From assembly GCA_023053545.1 (NCBI GenBank), contig JAKZAN010000005.1:558001-622000 (forward strand): a stretch of 64,000 bases of DNA, written 5' to 3'. Below, piece after piece: positions 34,113 through 43,328 of the stretch. The notes under the pieces are model-generated. The model searched no databases. It was given only the letters and a program-made list of their open reading frames with translations, and was not told the DNA's origin. How positions within the stretch are numbered: position 1 is the stretch's first letter; every line of letters starts with the position of its first letter. Source of the DNA: Lepidurus packardi. Lineage: Eukaryota > Arthropoda > Branchiopoda > Notostraca > Triopsidae. A program made the position numbers and the translations under genes.

Positions 34113-34190
34113 ATGGAAGGTGCAGCAGCACTGCCGACTCCGAAAACTGGCCCAGCGGAAAAAAGATAAACTACTGAAAAAGACAACTCA

Positions 34191-35444
34191 ATGGAATACA
34201 CTGATGCTTCGATTCGTACAATCTACGGAAACGAATTTGAAAATGATCAAAGCTCCTCGAATTCATGTCCAAGCCGTCAAAATTCGTTAAAACGCGCCCG
34301 GTTACACTCCCCCAGGGCTCAACTCTCGTTGCGAAAACGCTCCCACTCGATTAGCAGCGTAGTACCGTCTCAAACAGAAATCATAGCCTACACATTGCAA
34401 GCCATGATGGAAACCCAAGTTCTGCTTACAGAGCAAGTTAAAAATCTAACCGGAATCGTTCTCAAACTTGAAACCAAACTCGAAACAAGAGCTGAAGCTA
34501 GACCTGAAAACGTACTCAATGCCACCGAGCCACGACAAGAGGAAAAAAAACAGGAAGAAAATGGATGGCTGCTTGTCACCAGAAGGCACCGACCTAAACA
34601 ACCCAAGACTCAAAACAACGGAAAGGAGAATACCATCCCCTTGCCTGAAACTTCCCCAGAACAAACTCCTAACATTAGCTCAATCAACGCTGAAAAAGCC
34701 GTGACTCTTTTCATCCGTCAGCAGGACGCCGAAAAACGCAAAAAGCAGTACACCAAAAGAGAGCTCCTTTCCATAATCGACTCTGATATTAAAGCCTTTG
34801 ATAGCCAAGCACCTCGCCCAATCCTGGTGAGAAAAAAGATGCAAGGAGATCTAATCCTCACATACAAAAACAAAGCTGAAAAAGAAGAATCCGCAAAAAT
34901 TTTGGACGGAAAATTTCTCTGTCAACTTGGAATGGTCAAGGTCGTCACTACCCAACCTAAGCTAAAAATAGCAATTCATCTGCTCCCGAAAGATGTCTCA
35001 AGAGAAGAAATTTGCGAACACCTTTCAGAAAAGAACTCAAGTCTCAATATCACTTTTAATCCTGATCAAGCTTCATGGATCAACGAGGACAATGGCAAAA
35101 GACACGGCTCCATCCTCTATACTTGCTCGTCAGAAACGGAAAAAAACATCCTTACAAGTCGCGGAACTCTTCTTGCCTTCAACCGTACAGTACAAGTGGA
35201 AAGCTCTCGACCGCCCTCAATCCTCCAATGCTTTAAATGCCAAAAATACGGGCACACTTCCTTCAACTGTCAAAGCATTACCTCCAAATGCGCCAAGTGT
35301 GGCACAATAATACATGAAACTAAAAACTGCGACAACACCTTCTTGAAATGTGCCAACTGCGGAGGCAAACACGCAGCCTTTGATAAGAACTGCCCAACCC
35401 GAATTGCTGCCATTAAAGAAGCTCAATCCGCTAAAAAAGCATGA
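34191..35444 (+). CDS. LINE F ORF1, Gag-like protein with CCHC knuckles
   Basis: 417 residues, uninterrupted. An upstream in-frame ATG at 34113 (MEGAAAL..) is separated by a TAA at 34167-34169, so the original protein may have been 26 residues longer. N-terminal basic region, predicted helical stretch with repeated ETK/ETR/EAR residues (about 80-115), a central domain (VTLFIRQQDAEKRKKQYTKR to LAFNRTVQVE), then knuckles CFKCQKYGHTSFNC, CAKCGTIIHETKNC and CANCGGKHAAFDKNCP. It ends KKA at a TGA that overlaps the ATG of ORF2 (ATGA, 35441-35444). Expected role: binding LINE RNA and forming the particle. It is the only complete uninterrupted frame in the window. Confidence 0.9.
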   Translation: MEYTDASIRTIYGNEFENDQSSSNSCPSRQNSLKRARLHSPRAQLSLRKRSHSISSVVPSQTEIIAYTLQAMMETQVLLTEQVKNLTGIVLKLETKLETRAEARPENVLNATEPRQEEKKQEENGWLLVTRRHRPKQPKTQNNGKENTIPLPETSPEQTPNISSINAEKAVTLFIRQQDAEKRKKQYTKRELLSIIDSDIKAFDSQAPRPILVRKKMQGDLILTYKNKAEKEESAKILDGKFLCQLGMVKVVTTQPKLKIAIHLLPKDVSREEICEHLSEKNSSLNITFNPDQASWINEDNGKRHGSILYTCSSETEKNILTSRGTLLAFNRTVQVESSRPPSILQCFKCQKYGHTSFNCQSITSKCAKCGTIIHETKNCDNTFLKCANCGGKHAAFDKNCPTRIAAIKEAQSAKKA

Positions 35445-38400
35445 AACCGACAAGATTCTTGATCCAAAATATAAGAAAGAGCTATGACCAACTTCAAGAA
35501 TTAACACGACAAGCTCAGAAAGAAGATATAGATACCGTGATAGTACTCGAACCTCCGCAAAACTAAACAATCAATCAACTTTCAGGATACTCCATCTCTC
35601 GATCTCGGCTAGAATACCAAGGAATAGCGCTACTCACTACTCAATCAGCCTCATACCAGATACTAGAAATATCCCAATTATCCGTGGTAATAAAAATACA
35701 ATCTCTCAACTCGTCACCTATACTTGTTATCGCACTTTACAGAAGATCCAATGAAAATTTAGAAATTCTGCTTCAAAACTTGTGGGAAAAATTCCATAAA
35801 ACTACATCAAATATCATCATAACCGGGGACTTTAACGCTCATCATTGGTCATGGGAAGCTAAAAAATCAGACTTACCTGGAATACAACTGTACGACTTTA
35901 CGACAAAACACGGCATGGAACTGCTAAATACCTGGAACCGCCACACATTTCACAACAAACGAGGACACCAATCGACACTAGACTTAACTTATGCTTCCTT
36001 GACGCTTCTACCTCATGTTTACTTAAAAATTATTGACGACGAAGACTATTATAATGAATCCGATCACTCCGCTGTAATAATTGATCTCCCAAATGCCAAA
36101 GCTAAATTTAACTCCACCATGTGGTCTTACTCAAAAGTCAACTGGGATAAAATCCGTTCAAAAACAAAAGAACTTCTTGACACACGCTCGTCCTGGATAA
36201 ACTTGGAAAACAATGATGCTATTGACCTTGCCGTTGGCTCTTTGACATCGACTATCCAAGAAATAATATCGAAGCATGTACCTAAAAGAGTCCTGAAAAA
36301 CTCAAACCCCTGGTGGAATTCAGACCTTAACTCCCTTAGAAAAGCAGCAGCTAAAGCACTTAAAAAGTTCAAAAACACTGGATTACAAGATGAAACGAAT
36401 TGGAAAGTTGCAAGAAACCTATATCGCGCCAAAACAAGAAAATATAGAGAAGAGTATTGGCTAAACAAAATAAAAGAACCACACAACAAAACATTATGGG
36501 CTTTTAATAATAACCTAAAGAACAAGGAAAAAAACTTACTCCGACACGTTTTACAAGAAGACGGGAACAACTTTCCGGATGAAATCACCAAACTAAACTA
36601 TGCGGCAGAAAAACTCTTAGGAGGCACAAGAGATTCAAACCCCTCCTCCAAATCGAAAATACGTCGAATAAATTACAACTTCGGTAAAGACGACGAAATC
36701 ACAGCAGAAGACCTCTCATCAATCATCACTGAGCTACAACCCATGAAAGCAGCTGGAAAAGACGACATTCAGCCTATAATAATAAAAGAACTATGGAACA
36801 TACTAAAAGAACCTATGATTAACATATACAACGCCTCGATTCGTCTGAGTTTTTACCCAAAAGACTGGAAGATGGCTAAAGTGCTAATTCTACCCAAACC
36901 ACACAAACCAAGTTACGAATCTATGCGGAATTTCCGCCCAATCTCTCTTCTCCCAGTACTGGGCAAGATATTGGAAAAAGCCATAACTCGCAAACTAACG
37001 AAATTCCTCGATGACAATAAAATCCTGTCAGGAAATCAATGGGGATTTCGACGAAATCGGTCTACCACAGACGCCCTAATCCGACTATCCAACGCTGGCC
37101 TTAAAGCCTTTGATAAAGGGAAAGTACTAACAGCATTATTCCTAGATATAAGTGGAGCATTTGACAATGTTCATCACCAAAAATTGATTAATGAGCTCCG
37201 AAAAATAAAAACCCCCAAAGTACTACTCAATTGGATCACTAGCTTCTTGGAAAAACGCACCGCCTATACCATCTATAGAGAAACGCATAGTTTGCTCTAC
37301 CAAATTACGAACGGCGTTCCCCAAGGGTCCCCACTTTCTCCTCTCCTCTTCTTAATTTACATTAATGGATGTTTCACAACAATCAAACGCAAGAGGATAG
37401 AGATCCAGGCCTTTGCTGATGACCTAATATTATTCACCTCCAGCAAATCGAGTAATCAAAACACCAAACTACTAGCTAACAACATCTCAGCATTAGAAAA
37501 ATGGGGCATTAGACTAAATCTCCGATTTGCTGAAGAAAAAACCGAACTCGTCCACTTCCATCGCAAAAGACAAGCCGAAGAAGCAACACTGACTTGGGGT
37601 CAAACCACCATCGTACCCAAAACTTCATCAAGATATCTGGGCCTCTACCTTGATCACCGACTAAATTGGTCTACTCACGTTTCGCACATTGCTAACCAAT
37701 GCAACAGCTCCCTATTACGTATGATAAAAATCGCTAAATGGTGCAAATCAATATCATCCAAGCAATTAAAAACCTTATTTCAAGCCACAATAGTTAGTAA
37801 ATTTTTATATGGATACCCAGCATGGTGCAATATATCGAAAGCTAAACTGAAACCACTTCAACAACTTTACCGTAAAGGCTTATTAACTATATCCGGTGCC
37901 CTCAAAACAACACCCTCTGCAGCAATTGAAGTCGACGTGGGACTCCCACCACTGGATCTTGCCTTGAAGAAATCTCTTCTCAACCATTATGCCTCAAAAA
38001 TCTGGAACGTGTGGCCTACGAAACCTGAACCCGCAAAGCATATAAGCTACACCTCCTATTCTGAAAGAGCAAGAAACCTCATCTCTAGCGCTTGGCCATC
38101 TCCTCCTGATTCATTAAAAGTAGCGCGCATTTGGATCTCCAAGTTTTTACTTAATACTTGGTGTCAAGACTGGAACAAGTTCCATTACGCTACCAAAGAT
38201 CTAAAAGCCAGTCCAGACAAAAAATCTATCGTTGATTCAAAACTGCCCAAAAGCATATTATCCACGATAATCCAATTGCGCACAAACCACTTCCCCTGCC
38301 GCTCATATTTAAAGCGAATTAAAAAGATCGATGACGATACCTGCATTTGTCGATCTCGGATGAAACAAGATGTTCCACATCTGCTATTTCATTGTACGAG

Positions 38401-38545
38401 ACTTAATCATGAAAGAGCAAAATTACTAAGAGAGCTCAGCAAATTAAAGATTCCTTTTACTTCCGAAAACTTTTTATGCAACCCCAAATGCTTTCCAGCC
38501 CTCGCCAGTTTTGGCAATAACATGAAAGAATTGTCTAAAATATAA
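35441..38545 (+). pseudogene. LINE F ORF2, endonuclease-reverse transcriptase, one nonsense codon
   Basis: ATG at 35441 overlaps the ORF1 stop by 4 bases, indicating stop-start coupled translation. One TAA at 35564-35566 after LEPPQN interrupts the endonuclease; the frame is then open to 38545, about 1,034 codons in all. Endonuclease motifs ITGDFNAHHW, STLDLTYAS and NESDHSAV; RT fingers KAAGKDDIQ and FRPISLLPVLGKILEK, motif A FLDISGAFDNV, motif B GVPQGSPLSP, motif C FADD; thumb; and a C-terminal CIC..HLLFHC zinc-like tail. No RNase H. All catalytic residues I can place are present, so this copy or a sister was recently active. Confidence 0.92.
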
Positions 38546-38752
38546 ATCACCCAGTATATGTATAAATACTCATACCCTTTACCCCTTCCCTCCCCGCACC
38601 TTACCCTCCCTTTTAAAACGGTGGTACAAGCCACCCTCTAGTCCCCCTTCCCTTCTGTCTCCCTATTTTTAATTGATAAAACGAACTGTGATAGCTCAAA
38701 TGAAATATGTACTACTGAGAACCCAGTAACAGGCTTCGGCCTAAACTGGTAA

Positions 38753-38783
<31 letters not shown>
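38546..38783 (+). other. LINE F 3' UTR with UUCG hairpin and poly(A)
   Basis: C/T-rich 3' UTR ending CAGTAACAGGCTTCGGCC.. with stem AGGC/GCCT closing a TTCG tetraloop (38731-38742), then GGTAATAAATTT and about 24 A. The TTCG loop closed by C-G is an exceptionally stable RNA hairpin. It is probably the site the reverse transcriptase recognises to prime at the target. Confidence 0.85.
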
Positions 38784-38791
38784 CAGTGTAG
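38784..38791. repeat. Target-site duplication of LINE F, right (CAGTGTAG)
   Basis: Second copy of the LINE F duplication, directly after poly(A). Confidence 0.92.
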
Positions 38792-39373
38792 ACCAGTTTA
38801 AACAAGTTTAAGCCGGTTATTAAACCAGTATTGACCAATTTAAACCAGTTTAAACCAGTTTAGACCTGTTTAAACCGTTTCAGACCAGTTTAGACCGGTT
38901 TAAACCAATTTAAACCAGTTTTGACCGGTTTAAACCAGTTTAAGCCAGTGTAGACCGGATTAAACCGGTTTAAACTGTCTAGACTGGTTTAAAACCGGTT
39001 TAAAATGTATTAAACCGGTATAAACTGGTTCAAACAGTTTTTAAACCAGTTTAACCAGTTTAGACCGGTTAAGATCAGTTTAAACCGGTATAAACCAGTC
39101 TTTAACAGTTTAAACTTGTTTAAACCAGTTTTGACCGGTTTAAATCAGTTTGGACCGGTTTTTAAACCAGTTAAGACCAGTTTAAACCGGTTTAAACCAG
39201 TTTAGACCGGTTTAAACCGGTTTAAACCAGTTTCGACCGGTTTAAACCAGATTAAACCGGTTTTTAAACCAATTTAGACCATTTTAAACTGGTTTAAACC
39301 AGTTTAGACCGGTTTAAACCAGTTTGGACCGGTTTAAACCAGTTTAAAACAGTTTAGACCGGATTTGACCGGG
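38792..39373. repeat. Satellite B array, block 3 (left arm)
   Basis: Continues block 2 across the LINE F insertion. It matches the inverse of 51615-52175, including the GGATTTGACCG end next to the LINE E poly(T). Confidence 0.93.
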
Positions 39374-39575
39374 TTTTTTTTTATCGAAAAAATCCATCAT
39401 AGGCTACCTGTTGATGGTTCTTCATTTTACCGTCACAGTGAATGTTTACCTTTACAATTTAACTGAGCACAAACGAATGAAGAGTAGTAACCTCTTCTAA
39501 AATAGGGGGGGGTAATGGGATACAAAGGGTAAAGATAATTTGGATTGGGTTACAGAGGGAGATTAATAAGTGCTT

Positions 39576-41395
39576 TCATAACTTAGCTATCTTCTCCATT
39601 TCATGTGCAAATTTTGACAGGGCATAAAAGGTTCTGGGATCAGACAAGAAAATACGCGGATAAAAATGCACTTTTAACACAGACAGTTTTCGAAGGAATT
39701 TGGCGCGTTCGTGATTTAGTTGGGTACAATGTAAGAGAAGGTGGGGGACATTTTGTCTGGACTGGGATTGGCAGATACAGTCATCTCTAATTTTCCGCAG
39801 TTTCTCAGTCATCGCTGATTCAAGTATCTTTCCCATAACGGGGAGCAAAGAGATAGGTCGAAAACTTTTCGGAGTCTCGTAGTCCAACTTGAGCGGCTTG
39901 GGGAGGACTAATACTTTTGCTTTCTTCCAAATTTCGGGATAGTAGGCATTATAGAGGCATATATATATAGAGGCATTATAGACATTATATATTATAGACA
40001 TTATAGACATTATAGGCATTATAGGCATTATAGAGGCATTATAGTAGGCTTTATAGAGGCATTAAAAATGCAAAGCAAGGGTTCTTTTATAACATTCCAG
40101 ACTTCTTTAATTACAACCGGTTGTATATCATCGTGCCCAGCAGCTTTAAAAGGGCGAAGCTTATTAATTAATAAAGAGACTTCATCTTGAGTGAGGCTAA
40201 AATCTTCAGATCTCAGGTTTCTTCCCGGATTGTTAGGTGCTACTTGGTTGAGAGCTGGGGCGACAGTGCTGCCAAGAAGTTTTTCTGCTAGAAAGTTAAG
40301 TTTCGAAGCTTCGTCCGGAAACACTTGACCATCTTCTTGTCTAAGGTGGGTAAGTAATGTTTCTTCTTCATTTTCTTAAGTATTTATCTATCAACCAGAG
40401 TGTTTTGTTGTTAGGGGACTTAAGCTTAGTTTCCCAGTATTCGTCTCGACACTTCCTAGTTTGTGAACGGTAGAGGTTTCCTAGTTTTTTCCAAACTGAC
40501 TCATCTTCCGGTAAATTTGTTCGTTTAAATTTATTTAAGGCTCTAGATACCTGAGATCTAAGAGTATTCAGCTTCACATTCCACCATGGATTTTTGTTAT
40601 TTGTTCTTTTTGGGATGTGATTTGTCATAGCTCGTTGTATGATAGATGTTAAGATGCTCGTTGCATTGTCAATATCATGGCGGCTTCTTAAATCTGACCA
40701 AGTTGATTGCTTGTCATGAAGTTCTAAAACGATATCATTAACAATCTCACGCCAGTTCGCTTTGAAGTACGACCACGCGTTATTACAAGGTTATTATTAT
40801 GGGCGAGATCAAGAGTAATAATTGTGGCTTTGTGATCAGATTCATTATAGTAGACGTTGTTGTCTAATAGAGCCATTTGTACTTTAGGTAATATAGTCGA
40901 GCTAGCAAACGTGAGGTCGAGAGTTGATTGGCTACCCCGAGAGTTCCTAAAAGTACTTACATCCCATGCATTCAGAAGTTGCATATTGTGCTTTTCCATA
41001 AAGCCTTGAAGTTGGACATCCGCCGAGTCCGGTTTGTGGGCTTCCCACACCCAGTGATGGGCATTGAAGTCTCCGGTAAAAATAGCGTTTTGAGAGATCT
41101 TGCTAATCTTGTTAAAAATTGTAGTGAGAAGTATCTCCATGTTCTGGTCATGTCTCCTGTAGATCGCTGCAATAATTATGGGTGTCGAGTTTTGGGGGAG
41201 TAATTTAAAGATGGCATATTGCTGATGTATTTCTAAAAGCTCAATGCAAGAGTTTTGCGATATTAGTACTGCTATACCCTGATAATCTTCTTTCGTTCTC
41301 GCTGAATTGTATCCGGAGAGTTGTTTAACATTGAGGTTTAGTGGTGGTTCTAAGATTGCAAGAGTGTGGACGTTGTTTTTTTAGCTTCATGGATC
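39576..41395 (-). pseudogene. LINE E ORF2 remnant
   Basis: Endonuclease: LEPPLNLNVKQ-like start near 41360, IYRRHDQNMEILL, FTGDFNAHHWVWEAHKPDSAD and NESDHKATI (41140-40724, then a frameshift). Linker NPWWNVKLNTLRSQ (40628-40368). RT fingers FKAAGHDDIQPVVIKEVWN (40324-40028), a stretch expanded by ATTATAGGC-type repeats, WKKAKVLVLPKPLK and FRPISLLPVMGKILE, then an abrupt fusion to IRDDCICQSQSRQNVPHLLLHC, the C-terminal zinc tail. RT motifs A-C are deleted, so no polymerase. Confidence 0.88.
39943..40065. repeat. ATTATAGGC/ATTATAGAC minisatellite inside LINE E RT
   Basis: About 120 bp of tandem TATAGAGGCAT, TATAGACAT and TATAGGCAT units inserted after the codons for FNASI. The same expansion occurs inverted at about 51437-51545, so it predates the duplication. 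Confidence 0.88.
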
Positions 41396-41474
41396 AGTTC
41401 TTGGAGTTGATTAAAACTTTTCCTAACATTTTGGATTATAAACTTGGCTGGTTTCCTTTCTAGAGACAAATCAC

Positions 41475-41969
41475 TTCTTCTGTGCGTCTTTAAATTGTTT
41501 AATATTAATTTCTTCTTGGCGAACGGGGCAATTTAGATAAAATGCGGCATGCTCTTCTTGACAGTTGGAGCACTTGAATTGCTTAGTTTGACAATCCTTG
41601 GACTTGTGCTGGTTATTTGCACACTTTGCGCAAAACTCTGATTTGCTTGAACATTTCGCTGCAAAGTGTCCGTAGGATTGTCATTGGAAGCACAGGATCA
41701 CAGGAGGTGGGAGGGAATCTTCAAGTTGGGCCGATCTATTAAAAGCATAAAGGAAACCCCTCTTCAGAAGTCTTTGTTTTTCTTCCATCGTGTTGCACGT
41801 ATATAAGATGGATCCGTAGGCTTTTGTACTTGTGGGATTCAGCCATTTTACATTAGAGGACGAGAAGGAGATTCTGAGTTCAGAGTTTTTCTTTGATAAA
41901 GTACTGCAAATTTCGTCTTCCTTTTCATCCTTTGGCAACTGGTGGATAACAATGTTTAAGTTAGGTTTA
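41475..41969 (-). pseudogene. LINE E ORF1 C-terminal remnant
   Basis: In sense: NLNIVIHQLPKDEKEDEICSTLSKKNSELRISF region (41960-41850), LYAFNRSAQLEDS.. and zinc knuckles. The first knuckle reads CFQ-stop-QSYGHFAAKC: the second Cys codon is TGA (about 41679-41681). Further knuckles CAKCANNQHKSKDC and CSNCQEEHAAFYLNCP follow in the same frame. It is homologous to ORF1 of LINEs D and F. The N-terminal half is missing because the element is 5'-truncated. Confidence 0.85.
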
Positions 41970-42331
41970 AATTAGGTGAGTAATTCATTAATTAAGTCAG
42001 TAATTCATGAACCAAGACAGTAATTCGTGAATTAAGAAAGTAATTAATGACTTAAGTCAGAAATTCTTGAATTAAGTCAGTAATTCATTAATTAATTCCG
42101 TAATTCATGAATTAAGTCAGTAGTTCATTAACTTAGTCAGTAATTCATTATTTAAGTCAGTTATTCAATAATTAAGTCAGTAAATCATTGATTAAGTCAG
42201 TAATTCATGAATTAAGTCAGTATTTCATGAATTAAGTCAGTAGTTCATTAACTTACTCAGTAATTCATGAATTATGTCATTAATTCATGAACTAAGTCAG
42301 TAATTCATAAATTAATTCAGTAGTTCATGAG
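41970..42331. repeat. Satellite A, third copy of the block at 2190-2578
   Basis: Same series of variant units as 2200-2578 and 16721-17112, with a few base differences, again running into the LINE A poly(T). Confidence 0.9.
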
Positions 42332-43160
42332 TTTTTTTTTTGTTTAAATTAATATTGGCGTATAGGAATAAGCCTGTTGCCAAAGTTTATTATTAAAAAT
42401 GTACATTTAAAACCGGGTAGGGGAAAGGGGCATAACAGAACGCTGTCACATTGGGCGGCCTTCGTAAACTGGCAAGCCCTTCACCGTAGAGAGTTAAAGC
42501 TCGAAACTTCAAGAGTGGAAAACGCTATAAATTAAAACTTGGGCACAATCTAATATTTGCCTATTTATAACCAGGCTTTTCCTTCGTTGAATATCTTTTG
42601 GCATTGCTTAGAAAGGTTTCTACATAAGGGAAGGCTCTTGGATAGGTGAGGAACTGGGCTGGAGAGAAAGTGGATTTGATTTTTACATAATGATCTGATT
42701 AGTTTAGCGCGTGCTTTGTTAAGCCATCGACAATGTATGAAAATGTGCGCTAGAATTTGCTTTTTGTGAGTTGAGCAGGGGCAGCAGGAAGACTCCGCTT
42801 TTCCAATTTTCTGGAGATGTTGTAAAGTGGGTAGTGCTGTGTTCTAGCTCTGATGATCTGGGCTACCATAGCGTGAGGCAGTTTATTTATGCATATCGGT
42901 TTTTCTGAAAGGGATACATTTAGTTGACGAATGTTCAGGGTGAGTAGGGATGATGTCCACTCTTCTTCCCAGAGCGTATGTGTACGTATGCTTATTGCAC
43001 TTTTGGGAATATTATCTAGGAAGATCACCTTAGTTAATGAGTGCATTTGCTCTTCGTACGGTCTGTATCTTTTCCTTCTTGCGTTCACACACACTCCGGT
43101 GGGTAGTTTTGAGTAGAACCTCAAGAGGCATTCTTTTATTTGCAAAGACGAGGGTAATTT
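42332..43160 (-). mobile_element. LINE A fragment, third copy
   Basis: 3' part of LINE A (C-terminal ORF2 and 3' UTR), minus strand, matching 2579-3420. Coding remnant 43145-42750 (QIKECLLRFYSKLPTGVCV..). It keeps CGA (Arg) in HCRWLNK near 42727 where copy 1 has TGA. Interrupted by LINE D at 43160; about 30 further bases of LINE A reappear at 48002-48032. Confidence 0.88.
43147..43160. repeat. Target-site duplication of LINE D, left
   Basis: GACGAGGGTAATTT, repeated with two differences as GACAAGGGTAATATT at 48002-48016. Both are LINE A sequence. Confidence 0.7.
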
Positions 43161-43181
43161 TTTTTCTTTAATTGCGGGCGT

Positions 43182-43194
43182 AGGCTGAAAGCCT
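43182..43194 (-). other. 3' terminal hairpin of LINE D
   Basis: AGGCTGAAAGCCT: 5-bp perfect stem with a 3-base loop, followed in sense by the poly(A) about 20 bases later. It is the strongest form of the motif shared by the NLR-1 elements. Confidence 0.8.
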
Positions 43195-43328
43195 GTTGCC
43201 CGACTTGTTTATTGTCAAATCATTTACATGATTTAGTCTTAAAAACTTTATAACAAATTAGGGGGGGGGGGTAGGGAAGTGGGTAGGGAAAGAGTAGGGG
43301 GAGCAGTATCAAGTAATATGTTTCCGTG

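Larger units (their letters stand above)
33727..38783 (+). mobile_element. LINE F, NLR-1 lineage, near full length
   Basis: Complete structure: 5' UTR 33727-34112, ORF1, ORF2, 3' UTR with an AGGCTTCGGCCT hairpin (38731-38742) and a poly(A) of about 24. It is flanked by the 8-bp duplication CAGTGTAG and inserted in satellite B. Its coding frames have only two or so nonsense codons, making it the best preserved element here. An empty site in the right arm shows it inserted after the inverted duplication. Confidence 0.95.
39374..41969 (-). mobile_element. LINE E, NLR-1 lineage, with internal deletion
   Basis: Minus strand. Poly(T) at 39374-39382, then AGGCTACCTGTTG (inverse of ACAGG..CCT). In sense it runs from the middle of ORF1 (41969) through the endonuclease and early RT, then skips most of RT at about 39800 to the C-terminal tail. 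The 5' end is truncated against satellite A at about 41969. A copy of part of it lies inverted at 51010-51614. Confidence 0.88.

Noticed and set aside
33727-38783. Retroviral provirus
   Set aside because: No LTRs and no integrase; poly(A) tail, target duplication and endonuclease-RT order show a non-LTR element.
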